A stretch of DNA of 64,000 nt from positions 234,047 to 298,046 of the forward strand of contig JACGCK010000048.1 of NCBI GenBank assembly GCA_014925825.1, in the 5' to 3' direction. Made by a program: the position numbers and the translations under genes. Positions within the stretch are counted from its first letter, which is position 1. Every line of letters begins with the position of its first letter. Source of the DNA: Pholiota molesta (taxonomy: Eukaryota > Basidiomycota > Agaricomycetes > Agaricales > Strophariaceae). Below, piece by piece: positions 34,724 to 46,503 of this stretch. The notes beneath the pieces were generated by a model that was given only the letters and a program-made list of their open reading frames with translations, did no database searches and had not been told where the DNA came from.

Positions 34724-37700
34724 CTAGCGATTCAAAAATGGTATTAGGATAACTGTTGCAAAGCACCAAGAAAACAAATGAAAGAAGCTCAAAGGAGGTG
34801 AAGGCGAAGTTCGAATAGAAGGAATCAAGTTGAGTATTAAATGCACCAACGACCGAGCGCCCAATATAATATCGAGCGTCTACGAATCGCATGTAGTGGG
34901 AGAGAGCGACGGGATAAAACGGAGTACACATACCTTGTCAATATCTTCCAGCTGCTTGAAAGCAGGTTCATATATCTCCGCACTTGCGGATGCAGCGACT
35001 CCAAATCCACAGGTCGCCAAACAACAGCGCGTCCACCGGGTCTGCGGCGGGAGGGGCTTCTGGGGCTTCGCGCCTTATACTCGATGATCGCCATCATCTG
35101 CGAATCCCGAAGTTATCCTTGGGTATAACGAGTCGGCGCTGCTGCTGCTGCTGGCTCTTGGGCGTGCCGCGAGCTGCGGCCGACTTCTCTTCTTCGACGC
35201 GCGCGAGGTTGGACTGGACGGGGGCGTGCCACGGCCGGATTGGTCGGACATGATAGACGCGACGGACGGGTTGCGGCGGGTGTTCGGGACCGGGCCCATA
35301 GGCGTAACGCGCGCCGCAGCGGTGGGCGTGGTCGTCCCAGGACGAGACAGCGGCGGGTGGGGGCTGGGCGCAGCAGCCACCGGGGTGGTGGAGCGGCGAG
35401 GACAGCGTCCTCGGCGCCCTGATACGGGCGGCCTTCCTCCGTGTCGTCCGCAGAGTACTCCGAGATGGACGCCGACCGCGCGGAGAGGCGGCGGCTGTCC
35501 GGGCTCGACATGGCGGCGTAGTCGCGCTCTTTGCCCTTGCCCTTGCGGATCTTGTGCAGGACGCGGTCGAGCTTCTCGCCGATGCCGTCCTTGTTGCGGA
35601 TGAACACGCCCTCGAGCAGTCGTTCTTCGCCCCTCCATCTCGCGCCACTCCTGCTCGATGATGTCGCTGATGTCGTACGTCTCGCCGTCAGGCTCGACGT
35701 AAGAATAGCGCATCCGGTCGCCCACTTCATACCGCGAGCTGCGGAGCACGACGTTCCCAGGCAGCAGGACGTCCATCCCACGCACGGAATTAGTCGACGC
35801 GGATACGATAGCGCGCTGCGTCGCACGGGTAGCCGCCCGCTGTGCCGCGATGATTTCTTGCCGAGACGGCTGCTTGTGCTGCTTGTTCTCGTCTACTACG
35901 GGGCTCTGCGGCGGTTCCGAGCTGTAGCTCGAGGTGGACTCGCGGTGCAGATGCTGGAGGGCAATCTCATCAAGAGGCGCCGACGAGCGCCGACGCGTGG
36001 TGAATTGCGATAAGATGTGGCACGGCGAAGAACGAATACAGGGTCGTCAGACTTGATGTCATCGACGGATCCTAGCAATTGCGCCGAGTCCACAGAGCGG
36101 CGTTTGTTGGCTGCTGCTTGACGGTCTGGAGCGCGGAATTGAGGCGGACGAGGGAAAGCATCGATAATTCTACTAGAAGGTGCTAATTCACGCTCTACAA
36201 TATCAAAAGTGGATAATTAGACCTGTACATTGGTCGATATTAAGACTGAATAAGGACATACCGTGCCCGTCAATGCTAACCATTAATCCATATCGAACGC
36301 GGGCCCCACTCCGTCGTTTCGTCATCTTGTCTTCCACCTCATCACCGCCATCGATGACCCGTCCTGGATACCGAACCGCTCGAGCCCAAGCTCGGTCACT
36401 TCAGCAACGGTGACGTTCTTCGGGAACATGAAGACCTTGCGCCTGACGACCGGCGACACGGCGATCGGCGCAGTCGGATCGGGGAGCGACGCCTTGAACA
36501 CGATGGCCTCGGTCTGCGGGTGGAACTGCATGTCGTCGGGCAGGTCCTCCGCGTAGATGACGAGCTGGAGCGCAAAGCGGATGGAGGGCGAGGAGAAGCG
36601 CTCGTTCGTGACCGGACCCGAGGTCAGCACGGAGAGATACTGCGACTTCGGACCTGATGGCTCGATCTCGCCATGCGATGACTCCGCAATCAGCGTCTCG
36701 TCGCCTTCGTGGCCATTCAGGCTGTCGTCAGCCCCATTGTCGCCTCTGCGGTTCAAGTAGAACTTGACGGCGGAGTCATCCGTGAAGTCATTCATCGACA
36801 GCTTGGTGATCGCAGGATGCATGGAGAGATTGCTCGAGACGGAGCTGATACTGCCAACGCTGCTTCTCTTCACTTTGGGCAACTCCATAGCCTCGACGAC
36901 CAACGTCTCGAACACCACGAGCGGGTGCTCGCTAGCCTGCAGCACAGCAGACGCCCCGCCCTCCACTTGCTTGACGGTCAAGAAGTAGTCGCCCTCGTCT
37001 TCGTTCGACGGCAGCCTGAAGCGCTGGATCGCCTGCTTGACGAGGTCATTCGCCGTCGTCGACGCGTTCAACAGCACCGTCTTGAATGTCGCCTCCGTCT
37101 GCAGGTTCTTTCCCGCGAACACGCGGATGACGCTCAGATTGGCCTGGCCGTCGTTGGCCGACGGGCTCGTGAGGATCAGCGAGCCCGGGCGGGGGCGCGC
37201 GGTCGGCGGGCCCAGCGCCGAGTTCGTCGTCGGCGAGCTCAGCATGAGCGACGCCGCCGACTGCAGGCCGTACGACGGCTGCGTCTCTGGAGGGGAAGAA
37301 GGGGAGCGGTTGAGATACTGCTTGTATAAATCGCGCTGTTGCTGATCACGCTCACGGAGTTGGCTGGCATGCTCGGAGACCTGCGGCGACAACGCGCGCT
37401 CGGGCGTCGACGGCGCGACCGCCTGGTCGGCCTGCGCGGCGGCGGCGGCGCGGATGTCGGACACCGCGTTCCTGAGGTTGATGGCTTGCTGCTGCTGTTG
37501 CGCGGCGTTGGTGGTCGGCGACATGGAGCCGTCTGCGGGCTTGTGGCCGGAGCGGCTGGATTCTTCGGACTCGCGGGTAACGTAGTCGTTGCTTTCAAGC
37601 GATCCAATGGACGGGTTGCGGTCCTTGCTCTTCTCTTTCTCCTTCTCCTTCTTTCCGAACAAGCCACGGAATACAGAGACCTTCTTCTTTTTGCCTTCGT

Positions 37701-39202
37701 CTTCCGTGTCGGACTTGGACTGCTCCTTGCGCAATTTTCCGGCAGCCTGTTTGTTATATGTGGCCGAGCTAACTGGCGCGGCCATCTTCTCCTTGCCTTT
37801 CGCCTTCTTCTTGGAGGAATCGTCCGATTGGGAATCCTCGTCGCGAAGTCGTTTGTTCCGCTCCTCTTCCAAGGCGATGCTGGGCAGATAGGGCTGGTTC
37901 GGCGCGCGCTCGTCAAATTCACGCGCGATGGTGGGCGTCACCGTCATCTTGCGGGTTTCGGTAGCTTCTGCGGGATCCCGAACGCTGTTAATAGAGCTTG
38001 AATCCTGAGAGAGCTTTTCGCGTGAGCTCGAAGTTCGCAGGGTTTGTTGAGGTTGTTGCATTTGTTGAATAGCTTGGGGCTGTTGTTGCTGCTTCTGCAG
38101 AGCGTCCGCTGCTTGCATGGCCTGTGGAGTTAGTTGTTGCGGCTGTTGACCTGTTGCGGGGCTTGTCTCTGTTGAAGCTGTTGCTGTTGCTGTTGCTGTT
38201 GAACCAACATCTGTTCATGCTGCTGTAATTGTTCCTGTGGAAGGCGCGGAGCCTCAACTGCTCTTGATGCTCGCGAATGGAGCCAGGTGTAACGCGTCAG
38301 GAATGGCGGGACCTTGATTAGCCTGCAATTGACGGTTCTGCAAGTCGGCGGGGGTGTCGTCCCATTGCATGCCGTCATCCTGATCCATCGAGGAAGCAAT
38401 GTCGTCTTCGTCCATACTTTGCATGTACATTTGTTCTGCGGCCAAGTCGAGGTCTTCATCTTCAAAGCCTTCGAGATCCCACTCGTCTTCTTCGTCTTCA
38501 ACTTCTCCTTCGCGAAGAGGGGGGATATAGCGGTGGTGGCTGCGCACAGAGTTGAAGTGGATAGATTTCTCTTGTTGGTACGCTGCCTGTACGATTGACC
38601 TCTGGCGAAGGAGTTGAGCGGTTTCCGAAGGCGACGTTGTGGCGGACACGATCTTGAGCGGCCAACAAACTTTCGTGGTTTTCTGCTTCTGTAGCGAGAG
38701 CAAGCTAAGAGTAATCAAATTAAATTGAGTATGAAGCAACGATGATAACAAAAGAACTCACATCGACGTTGCGGTGCTTGTTCAGCCGCGCAAGGCGCTC
38801 AAACGGCGTCTCGATGTTCTCGGCTGGGATATATCCAACCTCCTGAGTCTTGAGAACCCGAACCAGCCACCAGTAGCTGTTGCTGTCGTCCATCAGATAC
38901 AGACTGTCGCCTTTGACGACATTGGCTTGGCCTTCGACGGTGGCGGCAAAGCTGTGCAGCGCATACACCATATCGAAGTCGATGGATTCGTTGGGTATCG
39001 AGAGCGTAGACGAGCCATCCTCGTCGATGAAGTCCTCGCCCTCCTCCGCTTCGGAGTCTTCCTCGAGCATCGAGTGTTCTTCGTCGTCCGTGCCGTAGTT
39101 TAGGGCGTCGGCGTGTGCCTGAAGCTGGCCGTCGTCGGGGTGGATTTGTTCCCGCAAGTCAAAGGTGTCCTGGCGAGATGGCCGGCGTGGCTCCACGCTC
39201 AT
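34724..39202 (-). CDS. SH3 and Ras-association domain scaffold protein, polyglutamine-rich
   Basis: The protein starts MSVEPRRPSRQDTFDLREQ at 39202. An acidic stretch precedes an SH3 domain: VYALHSFAATVEGQAN, GDSLYLMDDSNSYWWLVRVL and VGYIPAENIETPFERLARLN. This SH3 plus ERLARLN tail resembles what I recall of fungal Bud14/Tea4-type polarity proteins, an inference only. Next come an acidic block with EDEEDEWDLEGFED, glutamine-rich runs (about 38046-38215), a lysine-rich segment with GLFGKKEKEKEK, then a Ras-association-like domain (LSVIRVFAGKNLQTEATF to HPLVVFETLVV, about 36880-37150). A second similar unit follows (FALQLVIYAEDLPDDMQFHP to VTELGLERFG, about 36370-36590). The C-terminal part holds MDVLLPGNVVLRSSRYEVGD and GVFIRNKDGIGEKLDRVLHK, and probably ends with EIYEPAFKQLEDIDK and one more exon to 34724. 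Frame slips occur mainly in the GC-rich 35.0-35.7 kb part. The last exon is the least certain. Confidence 0.65.
38046..38215 (-). repeat. Glutamine-codon microsatellite region
   Basis: On the minus strand this part of the scaffold gene is rich in CAA/CAG codons, including a run of uninterrupted CAACAG units near 38176-38200. It encodes Gln-rich, low-complexity protein and is likely to vary in length between strains. Confidence 0.65.
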
Positions 39203-41033
39203 GGATGAGTGCTACGCGAAAAGGGCGGAAATGAAGGTAAATGAAGGTGGAATGAGATGCCAGATATGCAGCTACGAAGGGCCTGCTCCGATGCCAGTGA
39301 AGGAAAGTCGTAAGTTGGAGCCTGGGGAGCTGTCGGTTCAGAAATTAGTCCAGATTGTGTGGGCTTGGTGGGTGCAGGATGCAGAATGCCTTGTGGACGC
39401 TGGCATGCGCTGGAGGAGCTCTTTCTGCTCGTCGTGAACAAGCCTCAAGGGACCCGGCAGGTTATCATTACATAATTTAACACTGGCCTTAGCATTTACC
39501 TAATTGTTACTGATATATAAGGCCATCATTTTTTGCTGCATCCCCCAATTCCTCCCTCCTCCTTGTCGTTCTTCTGCATGAATCAAATGATATCTCTTCG
39601 TAAGTGTTCCCATTTTCCTCTACGGATGATACTATGGAGTTACCGCCTGATGCATTACCTCGGGGACGGCATTTGACGACAAATCCAAGGCTGTATTTTT
39701 CGAAATATTCTGACCTCTCTTCCTCGTTTCCTTGAACAATTCTTATGCTTACTCTTCTTTCAGGCCTCAAACTCGTGTCGAAATGATGGCTGCTTTGTCT
39801 ACATCTAAATTTGACTATTCCAAATCGTAAGTACAAAATTCTTTGCAACCTTCGAATGATGCTTTATCACGACGGTCTTCGTATTTCTCTGCCGAAAATG
39901 CCCGCCACAGCTCAATTCTTCGGGCACCCCCATCTGATATCACCTCATCTTCTCTTTTATGCCTCAATGCTCATGATTTTTATTGACAGCTGCATATTGG
40001 GGTCGCCTTACGACGATGTGTTGATGGGCTCTTCAGCAGCTGTTAACTTCGTTGCGACGTACGTATGTAGCTCGTTAACATTAGGAAGAATAATGATACT
40101 TTTTGTGAATCTTTCACATGAATAAGATGTGATGAACCGATAGAAAGACGGTGAGGAGAGCAGACAAACCCAGGACAAACCTTTGGAGCTTCGCGCTGGC
40201 GTGCATCGTCAAAAAAGCGCCCTCTACAATAGGTGAAGGAATCCTATTATCGAGGATACCCGCCAAATACCCGTCTGCCATTTCCTCCTTTGGAGGGTCG
40301 GTCACCGCCCTAACAATCACCATATATATCTATTCGAAATGACTTTTATGGACTGTATTTCACACATTTCATCCAATTTTACAGTGTTGCATGGGATTGT
40401 ATGGCTACAAGACAGAGAATACAATGGAATTCATCTGTAAAGTTTTCGGAAGCTTTCCAAACTTGTAACTCTCAAATTCCTCAACAAACCCTTGTAATGA
40501 CCACTTACATTCTAATGAATTCTATACATTATAGAACTGCCTTGCAAATGTCAGAAGTGTTCCGAGCGTTTTACGGTGATTTATGACATTGTGATAAAGC
40601 CTTGCTATTACCCTACGTTTGTGAACAGTGTATGGGATCTTAGTGATAGTGATAGTAATAGCAGAACCAGCAGAACGTAAGTAGCTGGCGTGCGCGCCGT
40701 CCGCGTTGCTGGTCCCGTGCCTTAGCCGACCGATGTTCGGCGATCCGCAGTGGAATCTTTTTTTGCCCTTGTCCAGCGCAGCTGCTTGCTTTCACGGGGT
40801 GTAAGCTTCTGCGACATGTTCCTCTCCTTGCGTTGGCTTTTATTAAGTCCTGCTATGCATAGTACAGGTCGTGGAAGAAGCGTATCGCGTTATTCGCTCG
40901 AGGCCTACAGCGAGGTATCAGGAGGTATCGTTCGATTGGTCTTTTGAGGTCCTTTGATGGAATCTCATATGACTCGACTCCTCCCAGCTTGAGGATAAAT
41001 ATCACAACAGACACCCACCCCTTAAGCTCACCC
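39203..41033. other. Long region without a recognised gene; possible exons at 39633-39829
   Basis: This 1.8-kb stretch holds the promoter of the scaffold gene at its left end and that of ARG7 at its right. Between them I recognise no family. On the plus strand a short frame starting MELPPDALPRGRHL (39633) is followed by a good acceptor (ctttcag, ending at 39762), an exon-like piece containing RVEMMAALSTSKFDYSKS, and a good donor (gtaagt at 39829). This could be a small gene or a gene remnant. Minus-strand and plus-strand frames at 39507-39848, 39811-40125 and 40151-40342 have no supporting motif. Confidence 0.3.
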
Positions 41034-42613
41034 ATGGCGTCGATACTCCCCAAACGTTTTGCGTCCACGATCACCCTCAAGGCCGCGCCGTCGAAAGCCC
41101 ACCACCACCGCCCCCTCCCCACCTCCTCCTTCCCGCTGGGTATGTTCTCGGCGGCCTGCACGCGGGGGTGAAGAAAAAGCCTGGCGTCCCCGACCTCGCC
41201 GTCATCCTCTCCACCTCCGAGCACCCCACCTCCGCCGCCGCGTGCTTCACCCGCAACGCCTTCAAAGCCGCCCCCGTCCTCGTCTCCGACGCGATCCTCC
41301 AGCGCAACGGCGGCTACGCGCGCGCGGTCGTCGTCAACAGCGGCTGCGCGAACGCTGTGACGGCAAGCAGGGGCTGGACGACGCATGGGCGATGGTCGCG
41401 GAGACGGACAAGCTCCTCCCTTCCACCACGGCAGCGAAGGATTTCGCGCACGAGACGCTCGTCATGTCCACCGGCGTCATCGGCCAGACGCTGCCCATCG
41501 CCAAGATCGTCGAGGGCATCCGCGCCGCGCCCACGGTGCTCGGCGCCGACTTCGCCGCGTGGGAGCGCGCCGCGCAGGCGTTCATGACGACGGACACGTT
41601 CCCCAAGCTGCGCGCGCGCACGTTCACGATCGGGGGGACGGAGTACCGGATGGCGGGCATGGACAAGGGCGCGGGGATGATCCACCCCAGCATGGGGCCC
41701 GCGTCGACGGCGTTCGCCGGCACGCGGCAGCTGCACGCGACGCTCCTCGGGTGCATCCTGACCGACGCCGCGGTCTCGCCGCGCAGCCTGCAGAGCGCGC
41801 TCACGTACGCGGTGGACCGCAGCTTCAACGCGATCAGCGTGGACGGCGATATGTCGACGAACGACTCGGTATACGTGCTGGCGAACGGCGCGGCGTCGAA
41901 TGGGGCCGCGGTCATCGACGAGGAGACGAGCCCGGACGCGTATGATGTGTTTAAGAGGGAGCTGACGACGTTCGCTGCGGACCTGGCGAAGCTGGTGGTC
42001 AGAGACGGCGAGGGCGCTACGAAGTTCGTGACCGTGACTGTCAAGGCGAGTCGGTACCCTCTGAAATGCCTTCATTTAACTTATGATTACGGTTCACTCC
42101 AGGGCGCTCCTTCATATAACGACGCGCATGCCATCGCATCCCGTATCTCGACTTCTGCGCTTGTAAAACCGCTCTTTACGGCGAAGACGCAAAGTAAGTC
42201 CTCCCTCCCCCAGACCCGCCAACCCTCACCCACCCAACCAACCACAGCTGGGGCCGCATCCTCGCCGCCACCGGCTCCGTCCCCTCCAGCCCTCCGCCGC
42301 CGGCGCGCCCGCGCCCGCGATCGACCCGTCCAAGGTCAACGTCTCCTTCGTCCCTTCCGACGGCACCCCAGCGCTCGCGGTGCTCGTGCGCGGCGAGCCG
42401 GAGGCGGTCGACGAGGCGCGCGCGAAGGAGATTTTGAGCCAGGAGGACTTTGAGGTCGTCGTGGAGCTGGGATGGGCGGGGACGGGGAGGCGCGGTATTG
42501 GACGTGCGATTTTAGCTATGTGAGTTGTGTTTTCTTATTTTTTTGCGTTGGATGTTTGGCTGAGGGGTTTGGGTTAGGAATATGTGAGGATCAATGGGGA
42601 TTATCGCAGTTAG
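41034..42613 (+). CDS. ARG7: Arginine biosynthesis bifunctional protein ArgJ (ornithine acetyltransferase)
   Basis: ArgJ moves the acetyl group from N-acetylornithine to glutamate and can also make acetylglutamate, in the mitochondrial acetyl cycle of arginine synthesis. The start MASILPKRFASTITLKAAPS at 41034 looks like a mitochondrial presequence (basic, hydroxylated). Family blocks: LGGLHAGVKKK, DLAVILSTSEHPTSAAACFT, VVVNSGCANAVTG, MSTGVIGQTLPIAKI, MDKGAGMIHPSMG and LHATLLGCILTDA (about 41728-41768); the Ala-Thr bond in ATLLG corresponds to the autocleavage site, with threonine as nucleophile. SVDGDMSTNDS follows. The end RYWTCDFSYEYVRINGDYRS spans an intron and stops at 42613. One-base slips: 41136-41140, 41362-41363 (GGG read as GG) and 42469-42471, plus others near 42250-42300. 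GC content is very high in the middle exon. The neighbouring genes are unrelated to arginine synthesis. Confidence 0.92.
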
Positions 42614-42918
42614 ATTTGTGGGCCTGGGCCTGGATAGCGACCGCACTAGATCTGTACATATAGACTGAGCCACGGTGTGGTGGACTCCTCACCACGCTGC
42701 CAGCAGCCATGATCCCAGCAGCGCCTCAGCAACCGTATCTTCCGAGTGTTTTATAAAGGCTTGATACTCGGGATCTATGAAACATTAAACTTCCAGTATG
42801 TATGTCGACGCTCAGGTCATTGAACTAGATTGATTCGAGCTCCAGCAGTGGTTAGCTACGTGTGTACGTAACGTCTGGTTTATCTGGATAATAAAAGTAT
42901 GCACTTCAATCACACGCC
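42614..42918. other. Convergent intergenic region, nothing recognised
   Basis: These 305 bases lie between the 3' ends of ARG7 and the first GNAT gene. No element was recognised. Confidence 0.3.
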
Positions 42919-43550
42919 CTACAATAAATATGGAAGAACGCACCATTGACATGGCGCTATGTTTTGCAACAGGTGCACAGGAGCAGTATATTCCTTGCTC
43001 AGCAAGCCCATCCACACATGATCCACCCACTTTCCCTCCTTCCACTCCGCTTCTCGCTTCCTGCCCTCATGTTTGAAGCCACTGGGAGATCAATCAAATT
43101 TTCAGAATACAGATTACAAAAAAATAAAACGCATACACTTTCTCGTATAAAGCAATCGCACGCGTATTGGAGGAAAGGCGAAGAGGGACAGGCGACGCAG
43201 CCCAAGCCTCTGAACGAATACCCGATCAACCACTCCATGATCTCCGTCGCGAATCCCTGCCCCCACCACTCCTGCGCCAGCGCCATGCCGACTTCCCCGT
43301 CCAGGTGTCTCGGCGCCGCGACATCGACCAGCGCAAACCCCATCCTCTCATGCGTCTCCATATCCTCGACCACCAGGAACAAGGCGCACTTCATCATTTT
43401 GTCCAGCCGCGCGCGGTGCGTGCCGGTGCTGGGCGCGATGTACTCGGAGGTGAGGTACACGAGGACGTCGTATGTGTCGAAGAGGTCGAGGAAGAAGGCC
43501 TCGTCGGAGGCGCGGTAGCCGCGCAGGATGAGGCGGCTGGTGTGGAACAT
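42919..43550 (-). CDS. GNAT acetyltransferase (RimJ/RimL type), tandem copy 1
   Basis: GNAT enzymes move acetyl from acetyl-CoA to an amine. The start MFHTSRLILRGYRASDEAFF at 43550 is the typical RimJ-like opening (T-x-RLxLR). Further blocks are MMKCALFLVVEDMETHERMG, GFALVDVAAPRHLDGEVGMA and the acetyl-CoA-binding loop region EWWGQGFATEIMEWLIGY (Q/R-x-x-G-x-G/A). After two slips that restore the frame (GLGLRRLSLFAF, SSNTRAIALYEK) an intron of about 75 bases leads to GFKHEGRKREAEWKEGKWVD, the usual end motif of N-terminal/ribosomal-type acetyltransferases. It then runs HVWMGLLSKEYTAP to a stop at 42919. It is a close paralogue of the gene at 43986-44601 in the same orientation. Substrate unknown. 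Confidence 0.8.
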
Positions 43551-43985
43551 TTGCGATGGGGAATAGAGATTAAATAATGGGCGATCGAGTCGACTCGTGC
43601 CTGCATTGGAAGAGGCTACTATATACGGCGGGACAATGGACCGGGATAATCTCGGTATAGATAGATGTACCCGGGTACAAAATCGATTAATAGATCGATT
43701 CTACCATTATTCGGTTGGTTTCTAGAGAATTACTGCCAGGTGTAGATGGATCCATACCCTTTCAGACTAAGTCCATATATCTTTATCAGCGGTGATATAT
43801 CTCTTTAGTGTCTCGAGATATGAAGCGGAGCAATGCGCCTACTCTAGATACACTTTGCTCGGTATAGAAACTGTTCACAGATCTCAAATTCAAAGTGTTA
43901 TTGATGGACTAGATTGCCTTCGCATACCAGTCCCTTCTACGGAACCCTGAGGATAAAGCCTCAGTGATTCATGTATTGTATCAAG
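43551..43985. other. Spacer between tandem GNAT genes, nothing recognised
   Basis: These 435 AT-rich bases separate two co-oriented paralogues. No repeat flanking the duplication could be picked out by eye. Confidence 0.3.
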
Positions 43986-44601
43986 TCAAAGGGGAACCCA
44001 CCCTCCTGATACGCTTCCCGACGCTTGGTTGCGAACGGCATATTCTTTGCTGAGCATTCCCATCCACACAAGGTCGACCCATTGGCCTTCTTTCCACACC
44101 GCCTCTCGCTTTCTTCCCTCGTGTTTAAAACCACTAGGACGCTGAAATCAATATAGTTAAACGAATGGTATTAAGGGTCACTTACATGTTTTCATATAGA
44201 GTAAGCGCGCGCGTATTAGAAGAGAAAACGAAGAGGGAGAGACGACGCAGTCCCAGAATTTTGAAAGAAAAGCCCATCAACCACTCCATAATCTCCGTTG
44301 CGTATCCCTTTCCCCAGAATCTCTCTTCAAGGGCCATGCCAATTTCGCCGTCCAAATTTCTGGGCGTTGTGATGTTGACCAGCGTAAAGCCCATCGGTAG
44401 ACGGGTCTTCTGGTCTTCGACCACGACAAACAATGCACATTTAATCATTTTGTCCAACATATCGCGATGAGTATCGAAACCGGGGGTGGTCAGATCAGCA
44501 GTGAGATTGGACAAGATATTATAGGTGTCGAAAAGGTCAAGGAAAAAGTCTTGGTCAGATGGACGGTATCCACGAAGGCGAAGGCGGCTTGTCAGAAACA
44601 T
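43986..44601 (-). CDS. GNAT acetyltransferase (RimJ/RimL type), tandem copy 2
   Basis: The start MFLTSRLRLRGYRPSDQDFF at 44601 and the blocks MIKCALFVVVEDQKTRLPMG, TPRNLDGEIGMALEERFWG and GKGYATEIMEWLMGF align along their whole length with the neighbouring gene. After SSNTRALTLYENM a donor (gtaagt) begins an intron of about 65 bases, and the second exon reads RPSGFKHEGRKREAVWKEGQ then WVDLVWMGMLSKEYAV, ending at 43986. Unlike copy 1 it reads through without any frame correction. The acetyl-CoA loop (RFWGKGYA) is intact. Copy 2 and copy 1 share the intron position, so they arose by tandem duplication of an intron-containing gene. Substrate unknown. Confidence 0.85.
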
Positions 44602-45448
44602 TTTGGGGATTGCGGAATGGTTGGAATGTCGAAAACAGCACTGATATACTAGCACTTAATGCACTCTTGTAGGATCAGGACGTGGTTGATTATCAAGACA
44701 AGAATTGGATTCAGATAAGAAGCTTGTAGGAAGCGTTTTTGAAATCTGGCACAGTACTTCGCTATATGTAGACGAGAAATCAATGATTTAGCAAGCTGCA
44801 CGTCAGATCATCAGAATCTTCGAAAGATAAATGAGATAGACTCGATGAGAAAAATACCTGAACGGTGTGAACAATTTTTATATATCTGTCGATGGAATGG
44901 AAGAGGTGTGAGACCGTTTGTGGGCAGCGCAGGCCGCTGTCACTGTATGGAACTTGAACGCACACATAATGCTGGACATGCTAGTGGGCACCAAGTGGGC
45001 ACTGGGCAAGATGGAGATGATAATATTTATGTCCATAATGTGATGAAAATATCCGTGAGAGTGGGAGATGAAGTTTAAGCTTCTGTCTTCGTTCAATGCC
45101 ATTCAAATCAGTTCCCAATACCTCTGTGGGCGTTTGTCCTTGTGCTAGTTTTAGAGATCGGGTTGGAGATAATCCCGGACCGTCTTCTAGTCTATTAGAA
45201 GGATTGTGATTGTGTGGGCGAAACTGACATGTGAACTCAAGGTAAGTCGAAGAATTGAGTGGATAAGTACCATACCAACTTACTTAAGTGCTATTTCAAT
45301 CTAACACTGCGTAATATTGACAGGGAGCATCAAGGGAACAGCGCCGGCCTCAGGGCTTACAGATTTTTCGACAAATATTAACAAGACTGAAGGGATTATA
45401 AAGGTGAGGCATAGTCAGCTTCGCCTCAGTGCCCTTCCACATTAGCGG
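44602..45448. other. Intergenic region, nothing recognised
   Basis: These 847 bases lie between divergently transcribed GNAT copy 2 and the iminopeptidase-like gene. Short frames only; no motif, RNA or repeat recognised. Confidence 0.3.
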
Positions 45449-46503
45449 ATGTCCTTTTCAGCTGCAATGCCCCCTGTTTGTGAAGGTGAAGCCGATTTCC
45501 ATTATCCGGCTGCCGGGAAAGCGTTGAAAACCTGGTACAAAATTACTGGAGACCTCAAAGGCTCCAAACAAATCCCTCTTATTATTCTTCATGGAGGACC
45601 TGGTGTTGGAAGCTCGGCCTATAACCCTTTATCCGATCTCACCACTGCCTATTCTATTCCGATCATCCAGTATGACCAAGTCGGATGCGGTCGCTCGACC
45701 CATCTGCGCGAGAAGAAGTCTGCTGGCGCTGAGTTTTGGAATGACAACCTCTTTGTCACTGAACTCGAGTCTCTCATAGCCAATCTTGGCTTGAAGCAAT
45801 ACGATATATTAGGTCATTGTAAGTACCCATAATCATTCCAGGTTTCTTTGGATATTGATGGACTCTTTGACTCTGAATTACATAGCTTGGGGTGCAATGT
45901 TTGGGTCCCGGTTTGCGGCCAAGCAACCAAAGGGCCTACGGCGCTACATTATCATGTCATCGGCACCCAGTATTTCTCTATGGATCGACGCACAGAATGG
46001 CCTTCGACGAACGCTGCCGCAAGACGTCCAAGATACCATGGATAAATGTGAAAAAGAAGGAACTACTGACTCTCGAGAATACCAAGCCGCGATGGGGCTC
46101 TACTACTCGCAATTCTTATGCCGATTGGACCCGATGCCAGAAGAAATATTACAGAGTCTTGCGCTGCTTGAAGCGGATCCTACAGTCTATGCTGCCATGT
46201 TCGTTCCCTCCACTTCTCTCAACCTTTGTACCAAGAATTAAGTGATATTCTAGGTGGGGACCGGCCGAGTTTTATGTTTCGGGTACACTCAAGGACTGGA
46301 CTGTCGTCAATGAAGTGCATAAGATTACAGTACCTACTCTTATGCTCAACGGAAGGTACGACGAAGCGCAGGATAATGCTATGGTCGAGTTTTTTACCCG
46401 TTTGCCGAACGTAAAATGGGTGCAGTTCGCCGAGTCGTCGCACATGTCGCAATACGAGGAACGTGCCAGGTACATGGAAATTGTAGGGAAATGGCTCACT
46501 TAA
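45449..46503 (+). CDS. Proline iminopeptidase / amino-acid amidase-like alpha/beta hydrolase (S33)
   Basis: This is an S33 hydrolase of the proline-iminopeptidase and L-amino-acid-amidase type, which frees N-terminal residues or hydrolyses amides. The start MSFSAAMPPVCEGEADFHYP at 45449 has an alternative in-frame Met six residues on. Motifs: LIILHGGPGVGSS (about 45580-45615, oxyanion hole), YDQVGCGRSTHL, and the nucleophile elbow GHSWGAMFG formed across an intron (about 45821-45881). The cap region includes RLDPMPEEI. After the second intron (46200-46250) come WGPAEFYVSGTLKDW, PTLMLNGRYDEAQD (catalytic aspartate) and FAESSHMSQYEE (catalytic histidine), ending at 46503. All exons join in frame. 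No signal peptide is apparent, so it is probably cytosolic. Confidence 0.85.

Noticed and set aside
36709..38001. Long plus-strand open frames (206-220 codons) antisense to the SH3/RA gene
   Set aside because: The minus-strand frame of 598 codons here shows domain-like sequence; the plus-strand translations are Arg/Leu-rich low-complexity shadows.
41314..42075. Long minus-strand open frames (236-253 codons) antisense to ARG7
   Set aside because: They lie entirely within the very GC-rich ArgJ exon, whose plus-strand frame carries all family motifs; the antisense frames are composition artefacts.
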